The position numbers and the translations under genes are program-made. The notes under the pieces were generated by a model that worked only from the letters and a program-made list of their open reading frames with translations, searched no databases and was not told the DNA's origin. Shown here piece after piece: positions 8,335 through 16,372 of a DNA stretch of 48,339 nucleotides (position 1 is the first letter of the stretch; each line of letters begins with the position of its first letter). The DNA comes from Nitrospiria bacterium (GTDB lineage Bacteria > Nitrospirota > Nitrospiria > JACQBZ01). The stretch covers positions 1 to 48,339 of the forward strand of contig DATIYJ010000052.1 of NCBI GenBank assembly GCA_035517655.1, written 5' to 3'.

Positions 8335-8955
8335 ATGCACAATCTTTTTTACACATTTTTCATCGCGCTGATCAACAACCTCGATAACATCGGAGTGAGA
8401 ATTGCGTACAGTATCCGCGGAATTCGAATCACGACTCCCATCAATGTCTGGATATCCGTCATCACTTTTGTGATCTCATTCTCGGCCGTTTTGTCCGGAA
8501 CCCTCCTGTCGGAATTTCTCAGTAAACGAACGTCTTCGGTCCTGGCGATGTTGCTCCTCACCGCGATCGGCGCATGGATGATCGCGGAGCCGCATGTCCG
8601 CAAAAAGGACCACGGCGCGGTGGAACCCGGTCCCGAAAACAAAAAAGGGATTGTCCATGTTTTGCTGAATCCCGAACATGCGGACATGGATCAATCCCGA
8701 CATATCGATTTTAAAGAGGCCACGATCCTCGGTCTTGCGCTCTCGATCAACAACGTCGGCGGGGGCCTCAGCGCCGGGATGATCGGCTTGGACTCGTTTT
8801 GGGTGGGATTGTTGTCGGCCGCGCTGAGTTTTCTCGCCCTCTGGGCCGGAAACGCAATCGCCGACGTCTTCGTCCGATGGAAGTTGACGAACAAAGCCGC
8901 CGTCGTCGCGGGCATCCTGTTGATCGCCATCGGGATGGCGCAGGTCATGAAATGA
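8335..8955 (+). CDS. MntP/YtaF-family membrane protein (putative metal efflux)
   Basis: 206 aa, about six membrane helices in two repeated halves. The halves begin with FFIALINNLDNIGVRIAYS and LGLALSINNVGGGLSAGM, the paired Asn/Asp motifs of the MntP/YtaF superfamily, separated by a hydrophilic loop (about residues 85-125). MntP exports Mn2+; YtaF is a sporulation-associated relative of unknown role. NNLDN/NNVGGG looks closer to YtaF. ATG at 8335 has no close Shine-Dalgarno; GGAGAGG at 8306-8312 is 22 nt away. The transported ion is inferred from the family only. Confidence 0.75.
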   Translation: MHNLFYTFFIALINNLDNIGVRIAYSIRGIRITTPINVWISVITFVISFSAVLSGTLLSEFLSKRTSSVLAMLLLTAIGAWMIAEPHVRKKDHGAVEPGPENKKGIVHVLLNPEHADMDQSRHIDFKEATILGLALSINNVGGGLSAGMIGLDSFWVGLLSAALSFLALWAGNAIADVFVRWKLTNKAAVVAGILLIAIGMAQVMK

Positions 8956-9012
8956 TTGGCCGTCGGTTGGTTGTGGACGGTCGTTCCGCTGAAAAATTTT
9001 CTGGACAATCCT

Positions 9013-9042
9013 TTGACAGACTCGGGTCCGGTTGGATAGAAT
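9013..9042 (+). promoter_or_regulatory. Sigma-70 promoter (TTGACA-18-TAGAAT)
   Basis: TTGACA 9013-9018, TAGAAT 9037-9042; upstream of the ankyrin gene. Near-identical flanks to the promoter at 11522. Confidence 0.7.
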
Positions 9043-9095
9043 GGGGCCATCCACGCTTCGGTGCCATCGGCTTCTCATGAGAAACGGGTGAAACA

Positions 9096-9866
9096 ATGAT
9101 CGCGCGATCGCTCCTCCTGACCTTGTTCATCGTCCTTTGGGTCTCGTCCGCCGCCCGCGGCGACGAACACGAAACCGGTGAAACGATGGGCATGACGCCC
9201 TTGATCCTGGCCGCGGGGGAGGGGGAGACCGATACCGTGAAGACCCTGCTGGACAAGGGTGCGGCCATCGAGGCGAAGGACGAGCGCGGCACGACCGCTT
9301 TGATGTGGGCGGCCGAGAACGGCCACGCCGACACCGTTCGGCTCTTGCTGGACCGGAAAGCCGGCGTGGATGCGCGGGATGCGTTGGGCGCGACCGCCTT
9401 GATGTACGCGGGCCTCAACGGCCACGCCGACGTCATGAAAATTCTCCTGGACGGGGGCGCGGACGTCCGGGCCAAAAACAAGCAGGGCGCGACGGCGTTG
9501 ATGTACACCGTCGAGTATAATTACGCCGACCCCGTGAAACTTCTGCTGGCCCGGGGGGCCGACCCCAACGGCAAGTCCGACAACGGCATGACGGCCCTGA
9601 TGCTGGCCGCGTTCAAGGGGCGGGCGGTCGCCGTGAAGGATCTGCTGCTCGCCGGCGCCGATATCAACGCCAAAAACAACAAGGGTGAAACGGCCCTGAT
9701 CCTGGCGGCCGATCAGGGTCAGGCGGACACCGTGTTCGTCTTGCTGGGCCGGGGAGCGGACGTCCTCGCCAAGGACAACAACGGCCTGACGGCCTTGATG
9801 CGCGCGACGCGGAACGGCCATACGGAGATCGCCCGCCAGTTGAAGAAAGCTTCCGCGGAAGAATGA
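9096..9866 (+). CDS. Secreted ankyrin-repeat protein
   Basis: 256 aa. Residues 1-22 are a signal peptide (RSLLLTLFIVLWVSSAARG, cut before DEHE). From about residue 30 the protein is seven 33-residue ankyrin repeats of the pattern G-TALM-AA-NGHADTVKLLL-GADV-AK, filling the chain to the last helix (IARQLKKASAEE). It has no enzyme domain. Periplasmic ankyrin proteins usually act as binding scaffolds; the partner is unknown. It has its own promoter, and the YbhB-like gene follows 101 bp later. Confidence 0.88.
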   Translation: MIARSLLLTLFIVLWVSSAARGDEHETGETMGMTPLILAAGEGETDTVKTLLDKGAAIEAKDERGTTALMWAAENGHADTVRLLLDRKAGVDARDALGATALMYAGLNGHADVMKILLDGGADVRAKNKQGATALMYTVEYNYADPVKLLLARGADPNGKSDNGMTALMLAAFKGRAVAVKDLLLAGADINAKNNKGETALILAADQGQADTVFVLLGRGADVLAKDNNGLTALMRATRNGHTEIARQLKKASAEE

Positions 9867-9967
9867 GAAACCGCGAAGGAGGCCGTTTTGGCCTTGATCG
9901 ATGGAGAGCATTCGGACAAAACGGCGAAGATCAACTTGACCGTTTCTTTCAACGAAAGGAGAACAAG

Positions 9968-10516
9968 ATGGCTCGAATCTGGTTGTCGTTGGTGATCGTC
10001 CTCATCGCCGTGCCCTGCTCCGCCGCGGGTTTTCATTTGACCAGCCCGGTTCTGAAAGATAAAGCGACCGTCGCTAACGAACAGGTCTTCAACGGTTTCG
10101 GTTGCGCGGGCGGCAATGTTTCCCCGGAACTCGATTGGCAGAACGCGCCCAAGGACACGAAAAGCTTCGCGGTGACCGTTTACGATCCGGATGCCCCGAC
10201 CGGCAGCGGATGGTGGCACTGGGTCATCTTCAACATTCCTCCTTCGGTCAACAAGCTCCCCGCCAACGCCGGGAAGCCGGACAGCGGATTGGCGCCCCAG
10301 GGCAGCGTCCAAAGCATGACCGATTTCGGACAGCCGGGTTACGGAGGCCCCTGTCCGCCGGCGGGCGATAAGCCGCATCGCTATATCTTCACGGTGTATG
10401 CGTTGAAAGTGGATCAATTGCCTCTCAAGCAAGAAGCGAGCGGGGCCATGGTGGGTTACTATTTGAATCAGAACGCCTTGGCCAAAGCCAAGTTCATCGC
10501 CCGTTACGGCCGTTGA
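9968..10516 (+). CDS. YbhB/YbcL-family (PEBP-like) exported protein
   Basis: 182 aa phosphatidylethanolamine-binding-protein fold. ATG at 9968 follows AAAGGAG (9956-9962) and begins a signal peptide (MARIWLSLVIVLIAVPCSAA), so I reject the longer frame from 9863. Family motifs: NVSPELDWQNAPKDTKSFAVTV, DPDAPTGSGWWHWVIFNIP (the conserved DPD-P..G..W.HW ligand pocket), YGGPCPPAGDKPHRYIFTVYAL. Bacterial members bind small anionic ligands; no catalytic activity is established. Periplasmic by its signal. Confidence 0.9.
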   Translation: MARIWLSLVIVLIAVPCSAAGFHLTSPVLKDKATVANEQVFNGFGCAGGNVSPELDWQNAPKDTKSFAVTVYDPDAPTGSGWWHWVIFNIPPSVNKLPANAGKPDSGLAPQGSVQSMTDFGQPGYGGPCPPAGDKPHRYIFTVYALKVDQLPLKQEASGAMVGYYLNQNALAKAKFIARYGR

Positions 10517-10598
10517 CGGGGCGATAGGACCTTCTGAAAAAAAGCTTTTCCAAACCGTCAACGGACCCGGACCGTCGGGTCCGGCAGAGGAGTGGTTT

Positions 10599-10994
10599 AT
10601 TCATCGGTCGGACTCTAAAGGCTTCTGGGTTCTCTGGGGGCCCGTACTTCTCTACGCCGGGCTGATTTTCTACGTTTCCTCCCAGCCCTTGGATTTCATC
10701 GGCGAGGGCCCGTTTCCCCAATGGGACAAAGTCGCCCACGGGACCGAATACGGCCTGTTCTGTTTTTTGTTGTTGCGGGCCCTGCGAGGAACTTGGCCCC
10801 GGGCCGTGACGCCGGCCGTCGCGGTCTGGGCGGTGGTGATCGCGGTGGCTTATGGAGCCTCGGACGAGGTTCACCAGGCCTTCGTCCCGCATCGGGACCC
10901 GGACGTTTTTGACGTGATGGCCGACGGCGGGGGCGCTTCCCTGGTCTCGGCGGCCTGGTTCTTTTGGAAAACGAGGAAGTCAAACTACACGTAA
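10599..10994 (+). CDS. VanZ-like membrane protein, possible ATT start
   Basis: 131 aa if started at ATT 10599. The first helix (FWVLWGPVLLYAGLIFYVSS) is encoded well upstream of the only common start in frame (TTG 10689), and VanZ-like proteins need it. The frame has no ATG, GTG or TTG between 10512 and 10689. ATT at 10599 lies 6 nt after AGAGGAG (10586-10592), an excellent ribosome site. Motifs: DKVAHGTEYGLFCFLL, YGASDEVHQAFVPHRDPDVFDVMADGGGA, matching the VanZ K..H..EY and DE.HQ..V..R...D...D..G pattern. The role is unsettled (envelope or phospholipid related). Confidence 0.75.
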   Translation: MHRSDSKGFWVLWGPVLLYAGLIFYVSSQPLDFIGEGPFPQWDKVAHGTEYGLFCFLLLRALRGTWPRAVTPAVAVWAVVIAVAYGASDEVHQAFVPHRDPDVFDVMADGGGASLVSAAWFFWKTRKSNYT

Positions 10995-11095
10995 GCGGTG
11001 TTTCCCTCCCCGGCGCAAGCCTCGGGTCGCATCCCCAAGGCGAGCGTCGTCCCAGGCCATGAGGCCAAGGTTCTTCAAAACCCCCTAAAGTGTTA

Positions 11096-11124
11096 TTGAC
11101 ACTCGCGTGCTCGGGGTGTAATTT
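11096..11124 (+). promoter_or_regulatory. Sigma-70 promoter (TTGACA-17-TAATTT)
   Basis: TTGACA 11096-11101 and TAATTT 11119-11124 in the long gap after the VanZ-like gene, about 70 bp before the 52-aa ORF. Confidence 0.65.
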
Positions 11125-11195
11125 TTGACTAGAACGTCGAACACGGACGATCCGCTTGACGGGACCGTCGGGGTTTCGTTGAAATGGAGCAGGCC

Positions 11196-11354
11196 ATGAG
11201 CCTCTATGACCGGGTGCGCTACCGCCTTTCGCTGAAATGGATATGCTTCTATTTCTGGGCCTATCGGAAATTGTTCAGCCCGGGCGCGGTCGTCGTTCCC
11301 ACTGCAGCCAAGAAATTGGACAAGACCCGCGTGGATATCACTTATTCACCGTAA
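11196..11354 (+). CDS. Small ORF, 52 aa, hypothetical
   Basis: MSLYDRVRYRLSLKWICFYF begins a basic, aromatic-rich protein with a short hydrophobic stretch (about 13-20) and the end KTRVDITYSP. An in-frame ATG at 11184 is an alternative. GGAGC (11186-11190) lies 5 nt before ATG 11196. The promoter at 11096-11124 and a perfect hairpin (11358-11373) starting 4 bp after the stop bracket it as one transcript unit. I recognise no family. Confidence 0.45.
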   Translation: MSLYDRVRYRLSLKWICFYFWAYRKLFSPGAVVVPTAAKKLDKTRVDITYSP

Positions 11355-11357
11355 GGT

Positions 11358-11373
11358 CGAGCCGCCCGGCTCG
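11358..11373 (+). terminator. Hairpin after the 52-aa ORF
   Basis: CGAGCC-GCCC-GGCTCG, 6-bp GC stem and 4-nt loop, starting 4 bp after the stop. No T run follows, so it may be an RNA-end stabiliser rather than a full intrinsic terminator. Confidence 0.35.
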
Positions 11374-11521
11374 CCGTGCGTTTCCGGCCGAAGGCCTGTG
11401 CGGCGATGACCGTCTTCCTTAAAACAATCCTGAACCGCTCCGCAACAATCGATCGCGATCCGTACGCTTCCAAACCCCGAGAGGGACTTTCCCGACCACG
11501 GAAGCATCGTCCTGCTTCTCT

Positions 11522-11551
11522 TTGACAGAATTGGGCGATGTTGGATAGAAT
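11522..11551 (+). promoter_or_regulatory. Sigma-70 promoter (TTGACA-18-TAGAAT)
   Basis: TTGACA 11522-11527, TAGAAT 11546-11551; about 120 bp before the MFS transporter, giving a leader of roughly 115 nt. Confidence 0.7.
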
Positions 11552-11672
11552 GGTCCCCGGGGTTTGTCCCTAAGGGTTTCCCGCCCCCATGATCCGGGAC
11601 TCCGACTCCGTCCGGGAGCGCCCGATTTTCAAAATGGATCACGTTCATTGATCGGGATGACGATAACGCGCG

Positions 11673-12953
11673 ATGATCAAAAATAAGCGAAGCCGCGTCC
11701 GTTGGCAGATTCTGGGCCTGCTGTTTCTGATCAGTGTGGTGACCTACATCGACCGCGTGAACATCTCGGTGGCCGGAAAGGAGCTGATGCCGGCGTTCGG
11801 GTTGTCCGCCGTCCAGATGGGAACGATTTTTTCTTCGTTTGTATTGGGCTACGCCCTTTTCCAGGTTCCGGGCGGTTGGCTGGGCGACGGGTGGGGGCCC
11901 CGGCGGGTCCTCACCGGCGCCGTGTTGTGGTGGTCTCTTTTCACCGTTCTGACGGCCGAAACGGGCCGTCTATTCTATAGCGGTCTTCTCGGCGCCTTCG
12001 GTTCGCTGATTCTCATCCGGTTTCTGATCGGGGTGGGTGAAGGGGCGGCCCTTCCGAATTTCAACCGCACCGTCGCGAACTGGCTGGCGCCGTCCGAGCG
12101 GGGCCTGGGGATCGGCGTTTCAATCGGCGGCATCGGACTGGGCTCCGCGATGACTCCGCCGCTTGTCGCCTGGCTGATGGTTGGGTACGGATGGAGGACG
12201 GCTTTTTACGCGACCGGCGGCATCGGCGTGTTTGTTGCGATCGCCTGGTATTTCCTTTCACGGGATTTTCCCCGCGAGCATCCCCGGGTCGATGCGTCGG
12301 AGCTGGCCTGGATCGCCGGGGACCCGGAAGAACCGGGAGCCTCCAATTCGTCCGCGCCGTCGGTGGCCGCCTTGCTGAAAGTCCGCTCGGTCTGGTTTCT
12401 CACGTTAAGCTATACGATGCTGGGTTACATCGCCTATATATATCTTTCCTGGTTTTTTTTATATTTGGTGAACGTGCGTCATTTTACCGTTTTGCAGGGA
12501 TCGATCTGGGCCAGCGGGCCGTTTATCGCCATGGCCGTCTTTTGTCCGCTGGGCGGGTGGCTGAGCGACGCGTTGACAAAAAAATACGGCCGTCGCAAAG
12601 GGCGGGCCGGTGTCGGGGCCTCCGGGATGGTTTTGACCGGATTGCTGATTTTCTGCGGTGCGATGGCGGGGGATCCTTACACCGCGATCGTTCTGCTTTC
12701 GCTCGGCGCCGGAATTCTATATTCGACCGTGGGCGCGTATTGGGCCAGCACGATCGACCTTTCCCACAAACATTCCGGCGTCTTGTCCGGCTTGATGAAC
12801 ATGGGGGCCAACTTGGGAGGAACCGTTTCCCCGACGCTGACCCCCTGGATCGGCGAGCGGTGGGGATGGCCGGCGGCCCTGACGGTGGCCGCGGTCGCGG
12901 CGTTCTTGGGAAGCCTGCTCTGGCTGGGTGTAAAATATGACGAGCGCGTTTGA
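11673..12953 (+). CDS. MFS transporter, anion:cation symporter-like
   Basis: 426 aa, 12 predicted membrane helices with a central cytoplasmic loop (about 195-235). The N-terminus LLFLISVVTYIDRVNISVAGKELMPAFGLS and LGDGWGPRRVLTGAVLWWS are typical of the ACS family (hexuronate, glucarate, phthalate and similar organic-anion symporters). IRFLIGVGEGAALPNFNRTVANWLAPSERG is the helix 4-5 signature. The second-half motif GGWLSDALTKKYGRRKGR is intact. No catabolic gene is adjacent, so the substrate is open. ATG 11673 lacks a clear ribosome site. Confidence 0.88.
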   Translation: MIKNKRSRVRWQILGLLFLISVVTYIDRVNISVAGKELMPAFGLSAVQMGTIFSSFVLGYALFQVPGGWLGDGWGPRRVLTGAVLWWSLFTVLTAETGRLFYSGLLGAFGSLILIRFLIGVGEGAALPNFNRTVANWLAPSERGLGIGVSIGGIGLGSAMTPPLVAWLMVGYGWRTAFYATGGIGVFVAIAWYFLSRDFPREHPRVDASELAWIAGDPEEPGASNSSAPSVAALLKVRSVWFLTLSYTMLGYIAYIYLSWFFLYLVNVRHFTVLQGSIWASGPFIAMAVFCPLGGWLSDALTKKYGRRKGRAGVGASGMVLTGLLIFCGAMAGDPYTAIVLLSLGAGILYSTVGAYWASTIDLSHKHSGVLSGLMNMGANLGGTVSPTLTPWIGERWGWPAALTVAAVAAFLGSLLWLGVKYDERV

Positions 12954-12978
12954 TCGGGATCGGAAGTTTAAAAGCCGA

Positions 12979-12997
12979 CGGCGCGGGAAGGGCGCCG
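12979..12997 (+). terminator. GC hairpin after the MFS gene
   Basis: CGGCGC / GCGCCG stem with a 7-nt loop, 25 bp after the stop. No T run, so termination is uncertain. Confidence 0.3.
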
Positions 12998-13096
12998 GCC
13001 GATGAGCCGAATGCCTTTTTCATTCGACCCGAGGACGCCGCATCCGTCTTCCCGCGAAAGCCCTCTGGGCCGCTTTGGCCCCGAAACCCCGGTGCA

Positions 13097-13126
13097 TTGA
13101 CATCGGGACCGCCGACCTGTTAGTTT
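13097..13126 (+). promoter_or_regulatory. Sigma-70 promoter (TTGACA-18-TAGTTT)
   Basis: TTGACA 13097-13102, TAGTTT 13121-13126, about 58 bp before ftsH. Confidence 0.6.
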
Positions 13127-13183
13127 TAAAAATAGAATAGCTGCGAAAGGTCCGGAACGCCTGAACCGCCGGGATGACGGAGC

Positions 13184-15010
13184 ATGAATACGAAGCATTG
13201 GAAATTTTCAGTCTGGTACATCGTGGCGGCCCTGTGGCTTCTGGTCCTGTTTCAGCTCTTTGTGACACCCATCTTCAGTCCGACTGAACTTCCCTACAGT
13301 GAGTTCAAGGCCGCGGTGGCCGCCGGCAAAGTGGCCGAGGTTTCGATCGCCTCGTCGGTCATTCACGGCCAAATGAAAGCCGAGGCCGGGGGCGACGCGA
13401 GGGGGAGCGTCTTTGACACCGTGCGCGTCGAGGACCCCGATCTGATCCGGGATCTGCTGGCCGGTCATGTCAAGGTGGTGGGTGTGATCGAAAGCACCTT
13501 GGTAAGGCAGCTGCTGTCCTGGGTGGTTCCGATTGCGTTGTTCTTCGGGGTCTGGCTTTATTTCATCCGACGCCTGGGGCAGGGTCAGGGCGGGTTTATG
13601 ACGGTCGGCCAGAGCAAGGCCAAGATCTATATGGAGAAGGAGGTCAAGGTCACCTTCAACGACGTGGCGGGGGTGGACGAGGCCAAGATCGAACTGCAAG
13701 AAGTGATCGAGTTTCTGAAGACTCCGGAAAAGTTCGGCCGGCTGGGCGGAAAAATCCCGAAGGGAATCCTGTTGGTGGGTCCTCCGGGAACCGGAAAGAC
13801 GCTGCTCGCGCGCGCCGTCGCCGGCGAGTCCGGGGTCACTTTTTTCTCGATCAGCGGCTCGGAGTTCGTCGAGATGTTTGTGGGAGTGGGGGCCGCGCGT
13901 GTGCGCGATCTGTTCACGCAGGCCAAGGAGAAGGCGCCGTGCATCATCTTCATCGACGAGCTCGACGCGTTGGGGAAGGCCCGCGGAATCGGCCCCATGG
14001 CGCACGAGGAGCGGGAGCAGACCTTGAATCAGCTTCTGTCCGAGATGGACGGGTTTGATCCGCGTGTGGGGGTCATCCTGATGGCCGCGACGAACCGGCC
14101 GGAAATTTTGGATCCGGCGCTGCTGCGCGCGGGCCGTTTCGACCGCCATGTCCTGGTGGATCGCCCGGACAAGAACGGCCGGCTGGCGATCTTGAAAATC
14201 CACGCGCGGAGCGTGCCCCTGGAATCGGAAGCCGGCCTGGAAGTGATCGCGGCGATGACGCCGGGATTCGTGGGGGCCGACTTGGCGAACATTATCAACG
14301 AGGCCGCGTTATTGGCGGTGCGTCGCTCAAAAGACAAGGTCGGTCTTTCCGAACTTCAGGAGGCGGTGGAGCGGGTGATCGCGGGGCTGGAAAAAAAGAA
14401 TCGGGTTCTCAATAAGGCGGAACGCGAGCGGGTCGCGCATCACGAGGTCGGGCATGCCCTGGTGGCGCTCTCGATTCCGGGCGTGGATACGGTTCAGAAG
14501 ATCTCGATCATCCCGCGCGGGATCGCCGCGCTGGGCTACACCCTGCAGCTGCCCACGGAGGAACGCTTCCTGATGACAAAATCGGAGCTGGAGAACAAGA
14601 TCGCGGTGCTGCTCGGCGGCCGGATCGCCGAAGAGATCGTTTATCATGAAGTCTCGACCGGGGCTCAGGATGATCTGCTCAAGGCCACCCAGATCGCCAA
14701 GAGCATGGTGAAGACCTACGGCATGAGCGACAAGCTGGGTCAGGTGACCCTCGACATGGAGCGTCAGCCGCTTTTTCTCCCGACGGCGCAGTCTCCGATG
14801 CCGGGGGATTACAGCGAGGAGACCTCGCGGGAGATCGATTGCGAGATTCGCCGGATCATCGATGAGCAGGTCGCCCGGTCGCGGAAGATTCTGGCGGAAA
14901 AGAAGGATATCCTTCGCCGCGCGGCCTCGGTGCTGCTGGAAAAGGAAACGATCACCGGCGAGGACCTGAAGACGATCCTGGCTCAATACAAGGCCGCGCC
15001 GGCGCGTTGA
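13184..15010 (+). CDS. ftsH: ATP-dependent zinc metalloprotease FtsH
   Basis: 608 aa, normal FtsH length. Two membrane helices (about 9-30 and 107-125) flank a periplasmic domain. The AAA module has Walker A GPPGTGKT at 199-206, Walker [11 protein letters not shown] and the second region of homology ending [16 protein letters not shown]. The protease carries HEVGH at 420-424, the zinc site. FtsH is a membrane hexamer that degrades short-lived and misfolded membrane proteins. The last C-terminal region ([12 protein letters not shown]) is short but complete. Its own promoter is upstream, and an FAD reductase follows 42 bp later, perhaps in the same transcript. A second, distant FtsH may exist in the genome. 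Confidence 0.96.
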   Translation: MNTKHWKFSVWYIVAALWLLVLFQLFVTPIFSPTELPYSEFKAAVAAGKVAEVSIASSVIHGQMKAEAGGDARGSVFDTVRVEDPDLIRDLLAGHVKVVGVIESTLVRQLLSWVVPIALFFGVWLYFIRRLGQGQGGFMTVGQSKAKIYMEKEVKVTFNDVAGVDEAKIELQEVIEFLKTPEKFGRLGGKIPKGILLVGPPGTGKTLLARAVAGESGVTFFSISGSEFVEMFVGVGAARVRDLFTQAKEKAPCIIFIDELDALGKARGIGPMAHEEREQTLNQLLSEMDGFDPRVGVILMAATNRPEILDPALLRAGRFDRHVLVDRPDKNGRLAILKIHARSVPLESEAGLEVIAAMTPGFVGADLANIINEAALLAVRRSKDKVGLSELQEAVERVIAGLEKKNRVLNKAERERVAHHEVGHALVALSIPGVDTVQKISIIPRGIAALGYTLQLPTEERFLMTKSELENKIAVLLGGRIAEEIVYHEVSTGAQDDLLKATQIAKSMVKTYGMSDKLGQVTLDMERQPLFLPTAQSPMPGDYSEETSREIDCEIRRIIDEQVARSRKILAEKKDILRRAASVLLEKETITGEDLKTILAQYKAAPAR

Positions 15011-15052
15011 AGCGTCGGGACGGCGGTGCCGCGAACAAAGCCCGGAGGACCG

Positions 15053-16279
15053 ATGAGGACGACCCGCTATCTATTGATCGGGGGAGGTCTCGCCTCCCGT
15101 GAGGCGGCCCGGCAACTTAGGGAGAGCGACCCCGACGGGAGCATCACCCTAATCGGCGAAGAGCCCCACCGGCCGTACGACCGGCCGCCCCTCTCGAAGG
15201 AATTTCTCCGGGGAGAAAAATCCCGGGATGAGCTGTTCTATGATCCCGAACCGTATTATCGGGACCATCGGATCGAACTCCTGCCGGGCCTGTCCGTCCG
15301 TCGACTGGAGCTCTCAGCCAAAACCGCCGCGCTCTCGAACGCCGAAACGGTCGTTTTCGAAAAGGCCCTGATCGCCACCGGGGGACGTCCGGTCCGTCTC
15401 ACGATCCCCGGGAACGACCTCCCCGGGGTCCATTATCTGCGCACCCTCGAGGATTCGGCCGCGATCGGCGCCGAGGCCGTGGCGGGCCGACGGGCCGTGA
15501 TCATCGGGGCCGGCTTTATCGGGATGGAGATCGCAGCCTCCCTGACTCAACGGGGCGTCGGGGTGACCGTGATCGAGACGCAAGCCCATATCTGGTCCCG
15601 TTTTGCCGACGCCACGCTGGCCGGCTTCTTCCAGAGCGATTGCGCGCAAAAGGGCGTCGCGTTCCACACCCGGGAGACGGTGACCGAGATCCGGGGCCGG
15701 GGTCGCGCTTCGGCCGTCGCGACAAAGTCCGGAAAGGAGTTTCCGTGCGACTTCGTCTGCATCGGCATCGGGATTGTTCCCAATGTGGAACTGGCCCGGG
15801 AGGCCGGTCTCCGGGTCGACAACGGGATCGTGGTGAATGAATATCTTCAATCGTCCCATCCCGACGTTTACGCCGCCGGGGACGTCGCGAATTATCCCGA
15901 TCCCGTTTTCGGCAAACGTCGGCGTGTGGAACACTGGGGTCACGCGGAATACGGCGGTCAGTTGGCCGGGAAGAACATGGCTGGTGCGGGCCGGCCGTAT
16001 GATCTCCTCACCTATGTCTGGTCCGACCTCTTCGACCTTCGCCTGCAGTTCGCCGGCGACGAAGCCGAGCATGACCGGGTTCTTCTTCGCGGACGGCTTG
16101 AAGATCGATCGTTCACCGTCCTTTACCTCAAGCAAAACGTGTTGACGGCCTATTTTGCGGTCAACGGCAAGGCCAAAGAGTTTCCCGTCTTCCAACGTCT
16201 CATTCGGCAAAAAACGGATCTCGCCGGGAAGGAACCGCAACTGCGGGATCCGGCGTTCGCGGTCAAATCCTTGCTCTAG
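15053..16279 (+). CDS. FAD-dependent NAD(P)H:ferredoxin/rubredoxin reductase-like protein
   Basis: 408 aa. ATG 15053 is set by GGAGG at 15044-15048; the frame's GTG at 15026 is not used. N-terminal FAD fold YLLIGGGLASREAARQL; EEPHRPYDRPPLSKEFL is the Pyr_redox_2 signature of ferredoxin reductases of oxygenase systems and AIF-like proteins. NAD-binding fold: VIIGAGFIGMEIAASL. DVYAAGDVANYPDP is the second FAD motif, and VEHWGHAEYGGQLAGKNM leads to a reductase C-terminal domain. No ferredoxin or oxygenase lies next to it, so its electron acceptor is unknown. Confidence 0.85.
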   Translation: MRTTRYLLIGGGLASREAARQLRESDPDGSITLIGEEPHRPYDRPPLSKEFLRGEKSRDELFYDPEPYYRDHRIELLPGLSVRRLELSAKTAALSNAETVVFEKALIATGGRPVRLTIPGNDLPGVHYLRTLEDSAAIGAEAVAGRRAVIIGAGFIGMEIAASLTQRGVGVTVIETQAHIWSRFADATLAGFFQSDCAQKGVAFHTRETVTEIRGRGRASAVATKSGKEFPCDFVCIGIGIVPNVELAREAGLRVDNGIVVNEYLQSSHPDVYAAGDVANYPDPVFGKRRRVEHWGHAEYGGQLAGKNMAGAGRPYDLLTYVWSDLFDLRLQFAGDEAEHDRVLLRGRLEDRSFTVLYLKQNVLTAYFAVNGKAKEFPVFQRLIRQKTDLAGKEPQLRDPAFAVKSLL

Positions 16280-16337
16280 AAACCTACACCCCCGCGGGGA
16301 GGCCCGGCCCGACTCGGGCCCGATGGAGGTCGGCGCT

Positions 16338-16366
16338 TTGATTGAACGGACGAGTTGTTGTATACT
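16338..16366 (+). promoter_or_regulatory. Promoter TTGATT-17-TATACT, leaderless geometry
   Basis: TTGATT 16338-16343, TATACT 16361-16366. Exactly 6 nt separate the -10 box from the hemW ATG (16373), so transcription should begin at or next to the A of the start codon. No Shine-Dalgarno sequence is present. Confidence 0.6.
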
Positions 16367-16372
16367 GCGAAC

